Assembly (NCBI GenBank): GCA_013151025.1
Contig: JAADJC010000004.1
Coordinates: 1 to 47,778 of the forward strand
Source: Acidobacteriota bacterium
GTDB taxonomy: Bacteria; Acidobacteriota; Holophagae; Thermotomaculales; Thermotomaculaceae
Direction of reading: 5' to 3'
Length of the DNA stretch: 47,778 nucleotides
The position numbers and the translations under genes were made by a program. Under the pieces are notes generated by a model that saw only the letters and a list, made by a program, of their open reading frames with translations, ran no database searches and was not told where the DNA came from. Below, piece by piece: positions 15,625-22,838 of this stretch. Numbering within the stretch: the first letter of the stretch is position 1; each line of letters opens with the position of its first letter.

Positions 15625-16281
15625 ATGAAATTGACTGTACTTTCCGACATTCACGGCGCACTGAACAAGCTTGCCGCTGCAGCCCCGCTCCTCGCCGAAT
15701 CAGACCTGACAGTTGTGTGCGGCGACCTCACCCGCCACGGGGACCTGAATGAGCTGCGACATGTGGTAACAGGACTGAAACAGTCCACACGAAACCTTCT
15801 GGCCATCCCCGGCAATATGGACGGTAAAGACGGTACCCGAATACTGAATGAGATGAATGTCAACCTTCACGGAAAACCCGTAACTATCAAGCATATCCGC
15901 TTTATTGGTTCCGGCGGTGCAACACCGACTCCCTTTGGCACCCCCTACGAAATTCCGGAATCGGAAATTGTGGACCTGCTGAATCGCCAGTATGAAGCGG
16001 ATTTCTCCGGACGATTGGCAGTGATCTGCCACAATCCGCCCTATGGTACAAAACTGGATCGGATTATGCTGGGTCGATACGTAGGAGGAAGGGAAATCCG
16101 CCAGTGGGTGGAAAAAATTCAACCGGATGTCTTTCTTACCGGTCACATCCACGAAGCTGCCGGAATGGACAAAATCGGAAAAACCATATTGTTAAATCCC
16201 GGACCATTCCGCAGAGGTGGAGTTGGAATCGTCACCATTCCTGTCACCGGTGATGTGGAAGCGGAGATTGTTACAGTATGA
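15625..16281 (+). CDS. Calcineurin-like metallophosphoesterase
   Basis: This 218-residue protein carries the metal-binding motifs of the family in order: D8-x-H10 in VLSDIHG, GD in VVCGDLTRHGD (about residues 31-41), GN-x-D in IPGNMDG (about 72-78), His in ICHNPPYG (about 133) and GHIHEA (about 173-178). It is a cytosolic protein of the short YfcE/MJ0936-like type acting on phosphomonoesters or phosphodiesters; the natural substrate is not known. GGGAG lies 7 nt before the ATG. Its TGA overlaps the ATG of the methyltransferase gene (ATGA), so the two are co-translated. Confidence 0.88.
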   Translation: MKLTVLSDIHGALNKLAAAAPLLAESDLTVVCGDLTRHGDLNELRHVVTGLKQSTRNLLAIPGNMDGKDGTRILNEMNVNLHGKPVTIKHIRFIGSGGATPTPFGTPYEIPESEIVDLLNRQYEADFSGRLAVICHNPPYGTKLDRIMLGRYVGGREIRQWVEKIQPDVFLTGHIHEAAGMDKIGKTILLNPGPFRRGGVGIVTIPVTGDVEAEIVTV

Positions 16282-16967
16282 GACATGAACAGGAACCGGC
16301 AAAAATCCAGTCCATGTTTAACAGCATCGCCCGGCGTTATGACTTTCTGAACCATTTTTTCAGCTTCAATATTGACGCGCTCTGGCGACGAAAAACAGTA
16401 AAAGCCGTTTCCTCCAAAGCCCCGAAGCTTATCCTGGATGTGGCGGCCGGTACCATGGACCTCTCCATCGCCTTTGCACTGAAATTCCCCGATGCAGATG
16501 TTATCGCCCTTGATTTTGCCTGTAAAATGCTGAACGGCGGCCTGCACAAACTTAAAACCCACCAGATATTCCCGGTAAACGGCGACGGCCTGGCCCTTCC
16601 CTTTGCAGACAACAGTGTGGACGTGGTCTCCATCGCCTTCGGAATTCGAAATTTTGAGAACCTGGACAGGGGCCTTAGCGGATTTTACCGGGTACTGAAA
16701 CCCGGCGGAACCCTGTTGATACTGGAATTTACCCCCAACTGGAATCCGTTGTTCAACTTCTATTCCGGTGTGTTCATGCCATTTGTCGGAAGAATGATTT
16801 CAAAAGACCCCGATGCCTACCACTACCTCCATCGCTCAGTGAAAGCGTTCCCAACTGCTGAAGCACTGAAAAACCGTATGGAAAATGCCGGTTTTTCAAC
16901 CGTTCAATACAAAAAAATGACTATGGGTATCGCCGCTCTGCATGTGGGAGAGAAGTGTTCTGAATGA
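16278..16967 (+). CDS. ubiE: Demethylmenaquinone/ubiquinone C-methyltransferase (UbiE/MenG)
   Basis: This 229-residue class I SAM-dependent methyltransferase matches UbiE/MenG. It has the family N-terminus SMFNSIARRYDFLNH (residues about 12-26), a SAM motif ILDVAAGTMDLS (about 54-65), the signature segment VVSIAFGIRNFENLDRGL (about 117-134), RVLKPGGTLLILEF (about 139-152), and near the C-terminus YHYLHRSVKAFP. It methylates demethylmenaquinol at the inner face of the membrane in menaquinone synthesis. In an anaerobe with KorABCD menaquinone is the more likely product. It overlaps the preceding phosphoesterase gene by 4 nt. Confidence 0.93.
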   Translation: MRHEQEPAKIQSMFNSIARRYDFLNHFFSFNIDALWRRKTVKAVSSKAPKLILDVAAGTMDLSIAFALKFPDADVIALDFACKMLNGGLHKLKTHQIFPVNGDGLALPFADNSVDVVSIAFGIRNFENLDRGLSGFYRVLKPGGTLLILEFTPNWNPLFNFYSGVFMPFVGRMISKDPDAYHYLHRSVKAFPTAEALKNRMENAGFSTVQYKKMTMGIAALHVGEKCSE

Positions 16968-17183
16968 AAAAGAAACGAATAAACCAGGCGTTGTAAACAC
17001 CGCGTGATGGGTGTTAAACGTGACGGTGTGGGTATCAGACAGGGAATGCCTTTTGGTCAATTTTACTGCCATTTTCCCCCAATAACAGGGAAATTGCTTG
17101 CACCTGCACAAATTTAAGATCAAACTTACTCTTGATGATGCAGTCACACAATAAATCTGTTAACCGAAACGATTGGTAGCCAA

Positions 17184-17459
17184 ATGAATTGGCGGTATCT
17201 CGACGAACAAATACGACTTTTTGCCGCTTGCCTGACTGGTGAGTTAAAACTCTCTCCGAAAGTGGCAGCACAACTTGCGACAAATGTCGCGGCTGACGTT
17301 CGCTTTCTGTCTCCGGAACAAAAAGCTGAGATAAGAACTGCTTCACCTGTACCGCTCGAAGATCGCCTTGCAGAACGAACTTTCGTTTTGGCAGGCACTA
17401 AGCAGGTCCGTCGCATATGCCAGCCTTTTCCAATCTATAGTTCGTATAGCAACTGGTAG
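17184..17459 (+). CDS. Short hypothetical protein, possibly a gene remnant
   Basis: This is a 91-residue open frame without a visible Shine-Dalgarno. Residues about 1-70 look protein-like and helical (RYLDEQIRLFAACLTGEL, KVAAQLATNVAADVRFL, EDRLAERTFVLAG), but the last 20 residues look like read-through into non-coding sequence. I do not recognise the family. It lies in a repeat-rich stretch and may be the front part of a broken gene. Confidence 0.3.
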   Translation: MNWRYLDEQIRLFAACLTGELKLSPKVAAQLATNVAADVRFLSPEQKAEIRTASPVPLEDRLAERTFVLAGTKQVRRICQPFPIYSSYSNW

Positions 17460-17597
17460 TGTTAAGAGTTTTTCGCAGTTTATATTTCAGTCCGTCGGAA
17501 CTGGACCTGCCACTCCTTGATCCAGTAAATAAAATTGATACTGGAAAGTTGTCTGTTCTCTTCTTTTTCCCGTCTTTTCCGGTCAGAACAGAACACG

Positions 17598-17614
17598 CAG
17601 GGCCTATGGCCCTG
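17598..17614 (-). terminator. Hairpin directly after pilD
   Basis: A perfect 7-bp stem CAGGGCC-TAT-GGCCCTG begins 2 nt after the pilD stop codon on the minus strand. No U-tract follows, so termination would need Rho or the hairpin serves as 3'-end protection. Confidence 0.45.
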
Positions 17615-17615
17615 A

Positions 17616-18395
17616 CTAATGGACAATGTAGCGCTGTACGTACCAGGTAAGTATTTGATTCCCGTAGATGTAGGCGACAAGGGTCCCGATGGAAAGAAAA
17701 CAGCCGAAGGGTATTTCATATCGCTTTCCTTTCTTCAGGACGTAGATGAGAAAGAGCCCCACGATTGTGCCGAGGAGCGCTGCTATCAGCAGGGCAAGAA
17801 ACGCTTTGATACCCAGAAATGCCCCCATCAGGGCCAGCATCTTGATGTCTCCCATACCCATACCCTCGATTTTTTTGACCTTGAAGTAAATCCAGGCAAT
17901 TAATGCCAGTCCACCGGCTCCGAGGATGGCAACCAGAATAGACTCCTTGAGATTCCGTTCCATGGAGAAGAAGGCGAAGATAAGCCCCACAGGAATAAAC
18001 CAGAGGGTGATTTTGTCCGGGAGAATCCGCTCATCCAGATCAGTGAAAAAGAGGATGATCATCAGGGACGCCAGTATGATGAACTCCGCTGTTTTTATTG
18101 AGAGTCCATAGTGAAACACGCCAAACCCAAATACCAGGCCGGTGATGAATTCCACAAAAAAGTAACGGAAGGAGATTGTCGTCCCGCAGGTGGAGCATTT
18201 CCCCCGGAGATAAAGATAACTGAACAGGGGGATGTTTTCATACCATGGAATGGTTTTCCCGCAACCGGGGCAGAAAGAACGGGGTTTGACAATGGATTCA
18301 TCCCTTGGCAGGCGATAGATACAGACGTTGTAGAAAGAACCGAAAATCAGCCCAAAACAGAAAGCAATAATGGGAAAAGGGCTGTACCAGACCAT
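17616..18395 (-). CDS. pilD: Prepilin peptidase/N-methyltransferase (type IV leader peptidase)
   Basis: The product has 259 residues. The N-terminal domain has the GSFYNVCIYRLPRDESI segment and two CxxC pairs (FCPGCGKTIPWYENIP and CSTCGTTISF) that bind zinc in the methyltransferase domain. The C-terminal aspartyl protease domain has both catalytic Asp motifs, TDLDERILPD and GMGDIKML, in a bundle of about seven membrane helices. It cleaves prepilin leader peptides and N-methylates the new N-terminus. The ATG at 18395 overlaps the pilin stop (TAATG), so translation is coupled; a TTG at 18404 is a less likely start. Confidence 0.95.
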   Translation of the reverse strand: MVWYSPFPIIAFCFGLIFGSFYNVCIYRLPRDESIVKPRSFCPGCGKTIPWYENIPLFSYLYLRGKCSTCGTTISFRYFFVEFITGLVFGFGVFHYGLSIKTAEFIILASLMIILFFTDLDERILPDKITLWFIPVGLIFAFFSMERNLKESILVAILGAGGLALIAWIYFKVKKIEGMGMGDIKMLALMGAFLGIKAFLALLIAALLGTIVGLFLIYVLKKGKRYEIPFGCFLSIGTLVAYIYGNQILTWYVQRYIVH

Positions 18396-18799
18396 TAGTT
18401 CCAAGCCATCTGGTTGTCATCTGTCAATGTCAAACTCGTTTTGCCATTGGCAAACTGCCGCCCACCTGCCAGTGGTTTGCAGGTGATGGTATAGTTCTGA
18501 CCTGTATTTGCGATTGTGACACTCATGTCAAACTGAATCTGCGAAGAGGGCTGATAGGCCGGATAACGGGCTTTGATTGATGTAATGTCGCTCAACGTCC
18601 CATCGGCTCCATAACTGGCATGTTCCTGGTAGTAAACTTCCATGGCTGAAGCCAGTGTCCGGCACTCTTCCTTTGCCGCTTTCTGGAATGCCCGTGTCTG
18701 GGCCCCCATATAAGCCGGAATGGCAATGGCAGCCAGGATACCTAAAATTGCTACAACAATGAGTAACTCCACCAGTGTAAAACCATGTTCACGACGCAT
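18395..18799 (-). CDS. pilA: Type IV prepilin (PilA-like major or minor pilin)
   Basis: The product is a 134-residue prepilin with a short leader MRREHG, cleavage before F7, and the hydrophobic N-terminal helix FTLVELLIVVAILGILAAIAIPAY with Glu at mature position 5. The C-terminal globular domain has two cysteines (EECRTL and ITCKPL) that could form a disulfide. Mature length would be 128 residues. It is the structural subunit for a type IV pilus or related pseudopilus. GGGAGG lies 6 nt before the ATG. It is followed by pilD in coupled translation. A possible sigma-54 promoter lies about 60 nt upstream, as for pilA in several other bacteria. Confidence 0.93.
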   Translation of the reverse strand: MRREHGFTLVELLIVVAILGILAAIAIPAYMGAQTRAFQKAAKEECRTLASAMEVYYQEHASYGADGTLSDITSIKARYPAYQPSSQIQFDMSVTIANTGQNYTITCKPLAGGRQFANGKTSLTLTDDNQMAWN

Positions 18800-18856
18800 A
18801 TTCGCCTCCCATAACTCTATTTCCTTCTTTATAATATGGCAAATTCAGAGAAATAA

Positions 18857-18872
18857 CGCAACATGTTTCCCT
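18857..18872 (-). promoter_or_regulatory. Possible sigma-54 promoter of pilA
   Basis: On the minus strand AGGGAA-ACATG-TTGCG has GG and GC separated by 10 nt and a perfect TTGC, but the -24 half matches the consensus only in GG and A. It overlaps the dyad TGTTTC-N3-GAAACA. Transcription would start near 18847, about 48 nt before the ATG. This is a weaker match than those at 6339 and 24528. Confidence 0.4.
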
Positions 18873-18991
18873 GAAACAGGGCAAATTCAGTACAAAGAAA
18901 AAATGAGAATTTACCCCGGAACACGTAAAAAGAACAGGGTTTTCCCAACTCAAATCTATCCAAACATATTTGAAATTTGAAGAGGTGGGCG

Positions 18992-19026
18992 TCAGACGGC
19001 GCAATGCGCCGGATGTCAGGTGATAG
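18992..19026 (+). repeat. Intergenic palindromic repeat, copy C
   Basis: A perfect dyad CGGCGC-AAT-GCGCCG at 18997-19011 is followed by GATGTCAGGTGATAG, which aligns with the GAATGTTAAATGATAG flank of copy E. Confidence 0.7.
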
Positions 19027-19105
19027 ATGTCTGGTGTTAGGTGGCAGAAAAGTCAGGGAGTCGGCAAGAGCAGTGCGTGTGTAAGTGGATGAAAATCAAA
19101 GAGTT

Positions 19106-19131
19106 GTCGGCGTGCTGCGCCAAATGTTGAT
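19106..19131 (+). repeat. Intergenic palindromic repeat, copy D (degraded)
   Basis: TCGGCG-TGCT-GCGCCAAATGTTGA keeps both half sites with altered loop and the AATGTT flank. It lies 95 nt from copy C. Confidence 0.5.
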
Positions 19132-19206
19132 TGAAAGAAAAAATAGGGATTTGGCTATGGATGCAAAGCGGGAACAGCTGTTTGCTCTCCCATTTTCCTT
19201 CCCTCT

Positions 19207-19293
19207 CCAGGACGGGGAGGGAGCGAACGCGCGCAGATGGCCCGAGACTTGAGCGTCAACGAAAAAGTGGGAAGGACATTGATTTGTTATTAG
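19207..19293 (+). pseudogene. Second fragment of the transposase-associated sequence
   Basis: The plus-strand frame reads SERAQMARDLSVN and then stops at a TAG (19291-19293). The equivalent in the transposase remnant at 15081 is SEHVQMARDLSVT. The shared 26 nt are identical at 19233-19258 and, inverted, at 15098-15123. The two are thus copies of one mobile or repeated element, both decayed. Confidence 0.6.
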
Positions 19294-19297
19294 CCAG

Positions 19298-19333
19298 CAG
19301 AACCCGCCGCCTGTGGCGGTGCTGCGGGTTCTG
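19298..19333. repeat. Nested 9+5 bp hairpin
   Basis: The outer arms CAGAACCCG and CGGGTTCTG are perfect complements. Inside them CCGCC-TGT-GGCGG forms a second stem, leaving a 5-nt bulge. No U-tract follows on either strand. It could be a structured RNA or the end of a repeat element. Confidence 0.45.
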
Positions 19334-19579
19334 TAACGGAATTTTAAGCGATAATTCCCATTCAAATCTTAATCTGATGATTCTTATGATAGTAACAATG
19401 TTGTGAGAGATAAACTCTCAGAGTTGCCGGGAAAGAATCTAATTTTAATCTTACCTTGTCCCCAATGTTTATTCCATTTCTGTGGTCTCTGCCTCCTGGC
19501 GCGAATCCCCTTCCATCCCTCCCGCACTTGCACTCTCTTTCAACCACTATGGTTTTCCATTCATTCCTTTCTTTGTTTC

Positions 19580-19588
19580 TGGTATGAT
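19580..19588 (+). promoter_or_regulatory. Extended -10 promoter of the OPT operon
   Basis: TGGTATGAT matches the extended -10 form TG-N-TATAAT. The -35 region (TTCATT, 17 nt upstream) is poor, as is usual for extended -10 promoters. The transcript would start near 19595, about 26 nt before the chosen start codon. Confidence 0.5.
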
Positions 19589-19620
19589 AGCGGGGAACAT
19601 TTCGAATGGGGGAGGTAAAT

Positions 19621-21639
19621 TTGAGTTTCAAACCCTTTATTTCCGCAGATCAGAATTTGAAGGAATTCACTGTCCGCGGACTGGTTATCGGTCTTATCCT
19701 TGCCGTAATCCTGGGAGCAGCCAATGCTTACCTGGGATTGAAAGCAGGGATGACTATTGCCGCGACCTATCCGGCCGCCGTGCTGGGGATGGCAATACTG
19801 CGCCTGTTCAAGGACAACAATATCCTGGAAGAAAATGTAATACGGACAGTGGGATCTATCGGTGAGTCCATTGCTGCCGGCGCTATTTTTACCCTGCCGG
19901 CTTTCCTGATTTCCGGCGTCTGGGATCCGGAATTTTTCGGTTCCTTTGCCGGGTACTGGAAATCCACCGTCATTATGCTGGTGGGCGGCATTATCGGTAT
20001 CCTTTTCGTTACCCTGCTTCGCCGGGTGATGGTGGAGGACACCACGCTGCCGTTTCCGGAATCCCTTGCGGCTTCTGAAATCCACAAGGCCGGGCGTTCC
20101 GGTGTAACCGGGGCAAAGTACCTGTTTTATGCTATGTTTACCGGTGGAATGGTGGAGACTCTGAAAAATCTCCATGTATTCAAGGGAAGCTGGGAAGCCT
20201 TCATTGGATTCACTCAGAAGATTGTTCCGGGAACTGCCAAGGCAAAAGCCGGATTCGCCGGTGTCAACACCGGGGGCGGATTTTTGCTGAAATCGCCGGC
20301 ACTGAGTCCGGCATTTTTCGGTGTCGGGTATATTATCGGCCCGGTGCTGGCTGCATTGAACTTTGCCGGGGGTATTCTGGCATGGGGACTGTTTGTGCCG
20401 TTGCTTATGCTGGTACTGGCACCCCAGTATCTGCCCTTCGTCCACAGCGGGTCCATGACCTGGGTGGAAGTCTCAAAGGTTATCTTTGCCACCATTGTGA
20501 AGCCGATTGCCATAGGCGGCATGTTGATGAGTGCCGCCTATACACTTTACGGGATGCGCAAATCCCTCTTCGCCGGCATTAAACGCTCTGTGGATGACGT
20601 AAAGAAGGCTGCAACCGCAGAATCAACTACGATCCGCACCGACAAGGATCTGAATATCAAGTTTGTGTTCGGCGGTCTGGCAGTCCTGTCTGTTGTCACC
20701 TTCATCGTATACTGGTGGTTCATGGGCTGGGGCGCAGCGTCTTTCTGGCCCGCATTCGTGGCCGCACTGGTAATGTTGATAGCCGGTTTCTTCTTTGCTG
20801 CCGTATCCGGTTACCTGGTGGGACTGATCGGCTCCTCGAATAATCCCATTTCCGGCCTGACCATCTCTACCCTGGTTATCGCTGCTATTTTGATGGTCGC
20901 ACTGGGTGCCAAGGGAACGCAGGGTATTATCGTTGTCCTGGCAGTTGCAGGCGTCGTCTGTGTATCTGCAGCCGTAGCAGGGGAAATGCTTCAGGATCTG
21001 AAGGTGGGATATATCCTCGGCGGTACACCATGGAAAATGGAAGCTGCTGATCTCATCGGTGTAGTGGTCGCAGCATCCGTCATGTGGGTTCCCCTCTTCA
21101 TCCTCAATGCCGGTGATTTGAAACAGGCTGCCATCGACGGCCACATCGGCGGGTTCGGCGGCGATGTACTGGCCGCACCCCAGGCCGGGCTCATGGCCCA
21201 GCTTTCCAAGGGCATCGTGGGCGGTAACATGGTCTGGCCCCTGATCATTGTCGGCATTATCATGGCAATCGGATTCGTCCTGCTCAGGGTAAAGAGCCCG
21301 ATGCTGGTTTGCGTGGGAATGTACCTGTCTTTTGAAACCGTTGCCGCCATTTTTGTCGGTGGTATCATCCGCTGGGTTATTGATTCCATTATTGCAAAAC
21401 GCAACGTTTCCGACGAAGAAAAATCTTCGGTGGAAAATAGAGGAGTATTGGTGGCATCCGGTCTCATAGCAGGAGAAGCCCTGATCGGGCTACTGTTTGC
21501 CGCTCTCTTCTTCTTTGATGTAAAAGTTCCAAACCTGTGGCCCAATTCCAACTTTCTTGTCAGCATCCTCGTGATGTTTGCCCTGGGCTACATGTTGGTG
21601 AATATCCCGCTGGGAGTTTTGAAAAAAAAGAATGACTGA
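19621..21639 (+). CDS. OPT family oligopeptide transporter
   Basis: The product has 672 residues from a TTG at 19621. The in-frame ATG at 19606 is possible, but GGGGGAGG lies between the two and is correctly spaced (5 nt) only for the TTG. It is a polytopic membrane protein with about 15 hydrophobic segments. It opens with the bacterial OPT signature (EFTVRGLVIGLILAVILGAANAYLGLKAGMTIAATYP), continues with SIGESIAAGAIFTLPA, and has the GSSNNPISGLTISTLV motif in the middle. Members import oligopeptides or metal-chelate peptides by proton symport. It begins a seven-gene operon; its direct partner, overlapping by 8 nt, is a PqqD-like protein. Confidence 0.93.
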   Translation: MSFKPFISADQNLKEFTVRGLVIGLILAVILGAANAYLGLKAGMTIAATYPAAVLGMAILRLFKDNNILEENVIRTVGSIGESIAAGAIFTLPAFLISGVWDPEFFGSFAGYWKSTVIMLVGGIIGILFVTLLRRVMVEDTTLPFPESLAASEIHKAGRSGVTGAKYLFYAMFTGGMVETLKNLHVFKGSWEAFIGFTQKIVPGTAKAKAGFAGVNTGGGFLLKSPALSPAFFGVGYIIGPVLAALNFAGGILAWGLFVPLLMLVLAPQYLPFVHSGSMTWVEVSKVIFATIVKPIAIGGMLMSAAYTLYGMRKSLFAGIKRSVDDVKKAATAESTTIRTDKDLNIKFVFGGLAVLSVVTFIVYWWFMGWGAASFWPAFVAALVMLIAGFFFAAVSGYLVGLIGSSNNPISGLTISTLVIAAILMVALGAKGTQGIIVVLAVAGVVCVSAAVAGEMLQDLKVGYILGGTPWKMEAADLIGVVVAASVMWVPLFILNAGDLKQAAIDGHIGGFGGDVLAAPQAGLMAQLSKGIVGGNMVWPLIIVGIIMAIGFVLLRVKSPMLVCVGMYLSFETVAAIFVGGIIRWVIDSIIAKRNVSDEEKSSVENRGVLVASGLIAGEALIGLLFAALFFFDVKVPNLWPNSNFLVSILVMFALGYMLVNIPLGVLKKKND

Positions 21640-21985
21640 ACAAAAAGACAAAAATCTGTTAACCCTGGTTCCAGATCGGCTCCGGGACTTTGAAATGGAA
21701 GGGGAGAAGGCGGTGATCCTTCTCCCCCGCTTTGCCTCCGGGTGGTCCTCCCGACACATTCAGCCCCGGTTAAAAAAACCGACAATGAAAGTGAAACTGG
21801 ATGAGATTGGTACCATGGTCTGGCAATTGATTGACGGCCATCGGACTGTCATGGATATCACCGAAAAGGTGGGCGTGCATTTCGGGGAACGGGTAAATCC
21901 GCCCCATGTGCGGGTGGGAATGTTTATCACTATGATGAAAAACGAAGGCATGATTGAATTGAAGGATCCGGAAGATGTTACGTGA
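21632..21985 (+). CDS. PqqD family protein (RiPP-recognition-element fold)
   Basis: This 117-residue protein has the PqqD pattern at residues about 45-110: KVKLDEIGTMVWQLIDGHRTVMDIT (strand, 'N/D-x-x-G/A-x-x-[IV]-W-x-L-[IL]-D-G-x-x-T-[IV]'), followed by winged-helix segments ending NEGMIELKD. PqqD proteins bind precursor peptides of RiPP pathways and hand them to a radical SAM enzyme, but many standalone copies have no known partner. None of the other genes in this operon is a radical SAM enzyme; the neighbour is a peptide transporter. It overlaps the genes on both sides (8 and 11 nt). Confidence 0.85.
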   Translation: MTEQKDKNLLTLVPDRLRDFEMEGEKAVILLPRFASGWSSRHIQPRLKKPTMKVKLDEIGTMVWQLIDGHRTVMDITEKVGVHFGERVNPPHVRVGMFITMMKNEGMIELKDPEDVT

Positions 21986-22427
21986 ACTCTTTTCCATCCT
22001 GGTCTTGACATTGATGGTGGCATTGACCGTGTTTGCTGCCACACCGGCGAAAAAAGCCGGCGAAAAAGAGAGTGTGGGAAAGATATATGGGATTTTTAAT
22101 GAGGGAAACGCCCTCTTTCTTGATGCCCGACCATTTAAACAGTACGCTGAGGGACACATCCCCGGTGCCATCAACCTGCCTGTTCATAAAGAAACCGGCA
22201 TGGATCTTCTCTTCAGGCTGGAAGACATGCTGCGTTCCTCACCGAAACTGGTGGCTTACTGCACCGGCATCGGGTGTGACCTCAGCGACATTCTGGCAAA
22301 GAAACTAGTTGAAATCGGCATCAAAAAAGACAAAATTATTGTATTCAAAGGAGGCATGGAGGCATGGACACAAGCCCGATACCCGGTTTCAACCGATACC
22401 GGATTCCAGAAATCCTTAGAACAATAA
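21975..22427 (+). CDS. Secreted rhodanese-like domain protein
   Basis: This 150-residue protein has a signal peptide (residues 1-21, cleavage near VFA|A) and a single rhodanese domain from about residue 36 to 140. The domain has LFLDARPFKQYAEGHIPGAINLP and the active-site loop with C96 and a second Cys at 101 (AYCTGIGCDLS), and ends FKGGMEAWTQARYPV. It should act outside the inner membrane on sulfane sulfur or disulfide/persulfide exchange. Its 3' end overlaps the next gene by 64 nt. Confidence 0.9.
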   Translation: MLRELFSILVLTLMVALTVFAATPAKKAGEKESVGKIYGIFNEGNALFLDARPFKQYAEGHIPGAINLPVHKETGMDLLFRLEDMLRSSPKLVAYCTGIGCDLSDILAKKLVEIGIKKDKIIVFKGGMEAWTQARYPVSTDTGFQKSLEQ

Positions 22428-22813
22428 GCCGACTGGCCCTTGCCGCCGTGTTTCTGTATGCTGCGGTACCAAAGTTACTGGACTTGCAGGGGTTCTCTGA
22501 AGCTGTTGCCCGCTATCACATGCTGCCCGGTGCCGTTATTCCGTCATTTGCCCTTCTGCTGGCCTCTCTGGAACTGGTCCTTGGCTTTCTGCTTTTAACC
22601 GGCATCTACGTCCGGATGTCCGCATGGCTCACAATCGCCTTGAATGTTATGTTCATGATTGCGATGGGACAGGCAATCATTCGGGGGATTGATGCCAGTT
22701 GCGGTTGTTTCGCCGTATCCAGAGAGCCGTTGGGCTTTGCGGTTATTATGCGGGATATGGCCTTCATTGCAATGGCTGGACTTGTCCTCTGGAGGGAAAA
22801 TAAATTTTCATGA
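22364..22813 (+). CDS. MauE/DoxX-like membrane protein with a CxC motif
   Basis: This 149-residue protein has four membrane helices, a family-typical AAVPKLLDLQGF segment after helix 1 and a C113-G-C115 pair before helix 4, as in MauE-type members that handle disulfides. The ATG at 22364 is supported by AAGGAGG and a second GGAGG just upstream, so the 64-nt overlap with the rhodanese gene is real rather than a wrong start. With the secreted rhodanese it may form a thiol/sulfane-sulfur relay at the inner membrane; this is inference from the pairing. Confidence 0.88.
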   Translation: MDTSPIPGFNRYRIPEILRTISRLALAAVFLYAAVPKLLDLQGFSEAVARYHMLPGAVIPSFALLLASLELVLGFLLLTGIYVRMSAWLTIALNVMFMIAMGQAIIRGIDASCGCFAVSREPLGFAVIMRDMAFIAMAGLVLWRENKFS

Positions 22814-22838
22814 CGCATCAGTAAGGGAGGCATTTACC

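Larger units (their letters stand above)
16968..17615. other. Largely non-coding stretch between ubiE and pilD
   Basis: It contains one weak open frame (17184-17459) and a hairpin at 17598-17614. The phrase CTTTTCCGGTCAGAACA at 17574-17590 also occurs, with an extra T, near 11796-11813, showing that small dispersed sequences are shared between intergenic regions. I see no RNA gene. Confidence 0.5.
18800..19605. other. 800-nt intergenic stretch with repeats and mobile element debris
   Basis: I see no intact gene. It holds the pilin promoter region (direct GGCAAATTCAG repeats at about 18837 and 18880, and the dyad TGTTTC-CCT-GAAACA at 18864-18878), palindromic repeats C and D, a transposase fragment at 19207-19293, a nested hairpin at 19298-19333, and an extended -10 promoter for the OPT gene near 19580. 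Confidence 0.6.

Noticed and set aside
19561-20445. 294-residue open frame on the minus strand opposite the OPT gene
   Set aside because: Its His/Gln/Gly/Ser-rich composition is that of a shadow of a hydrophobic transporter gene, and no motif is visible.
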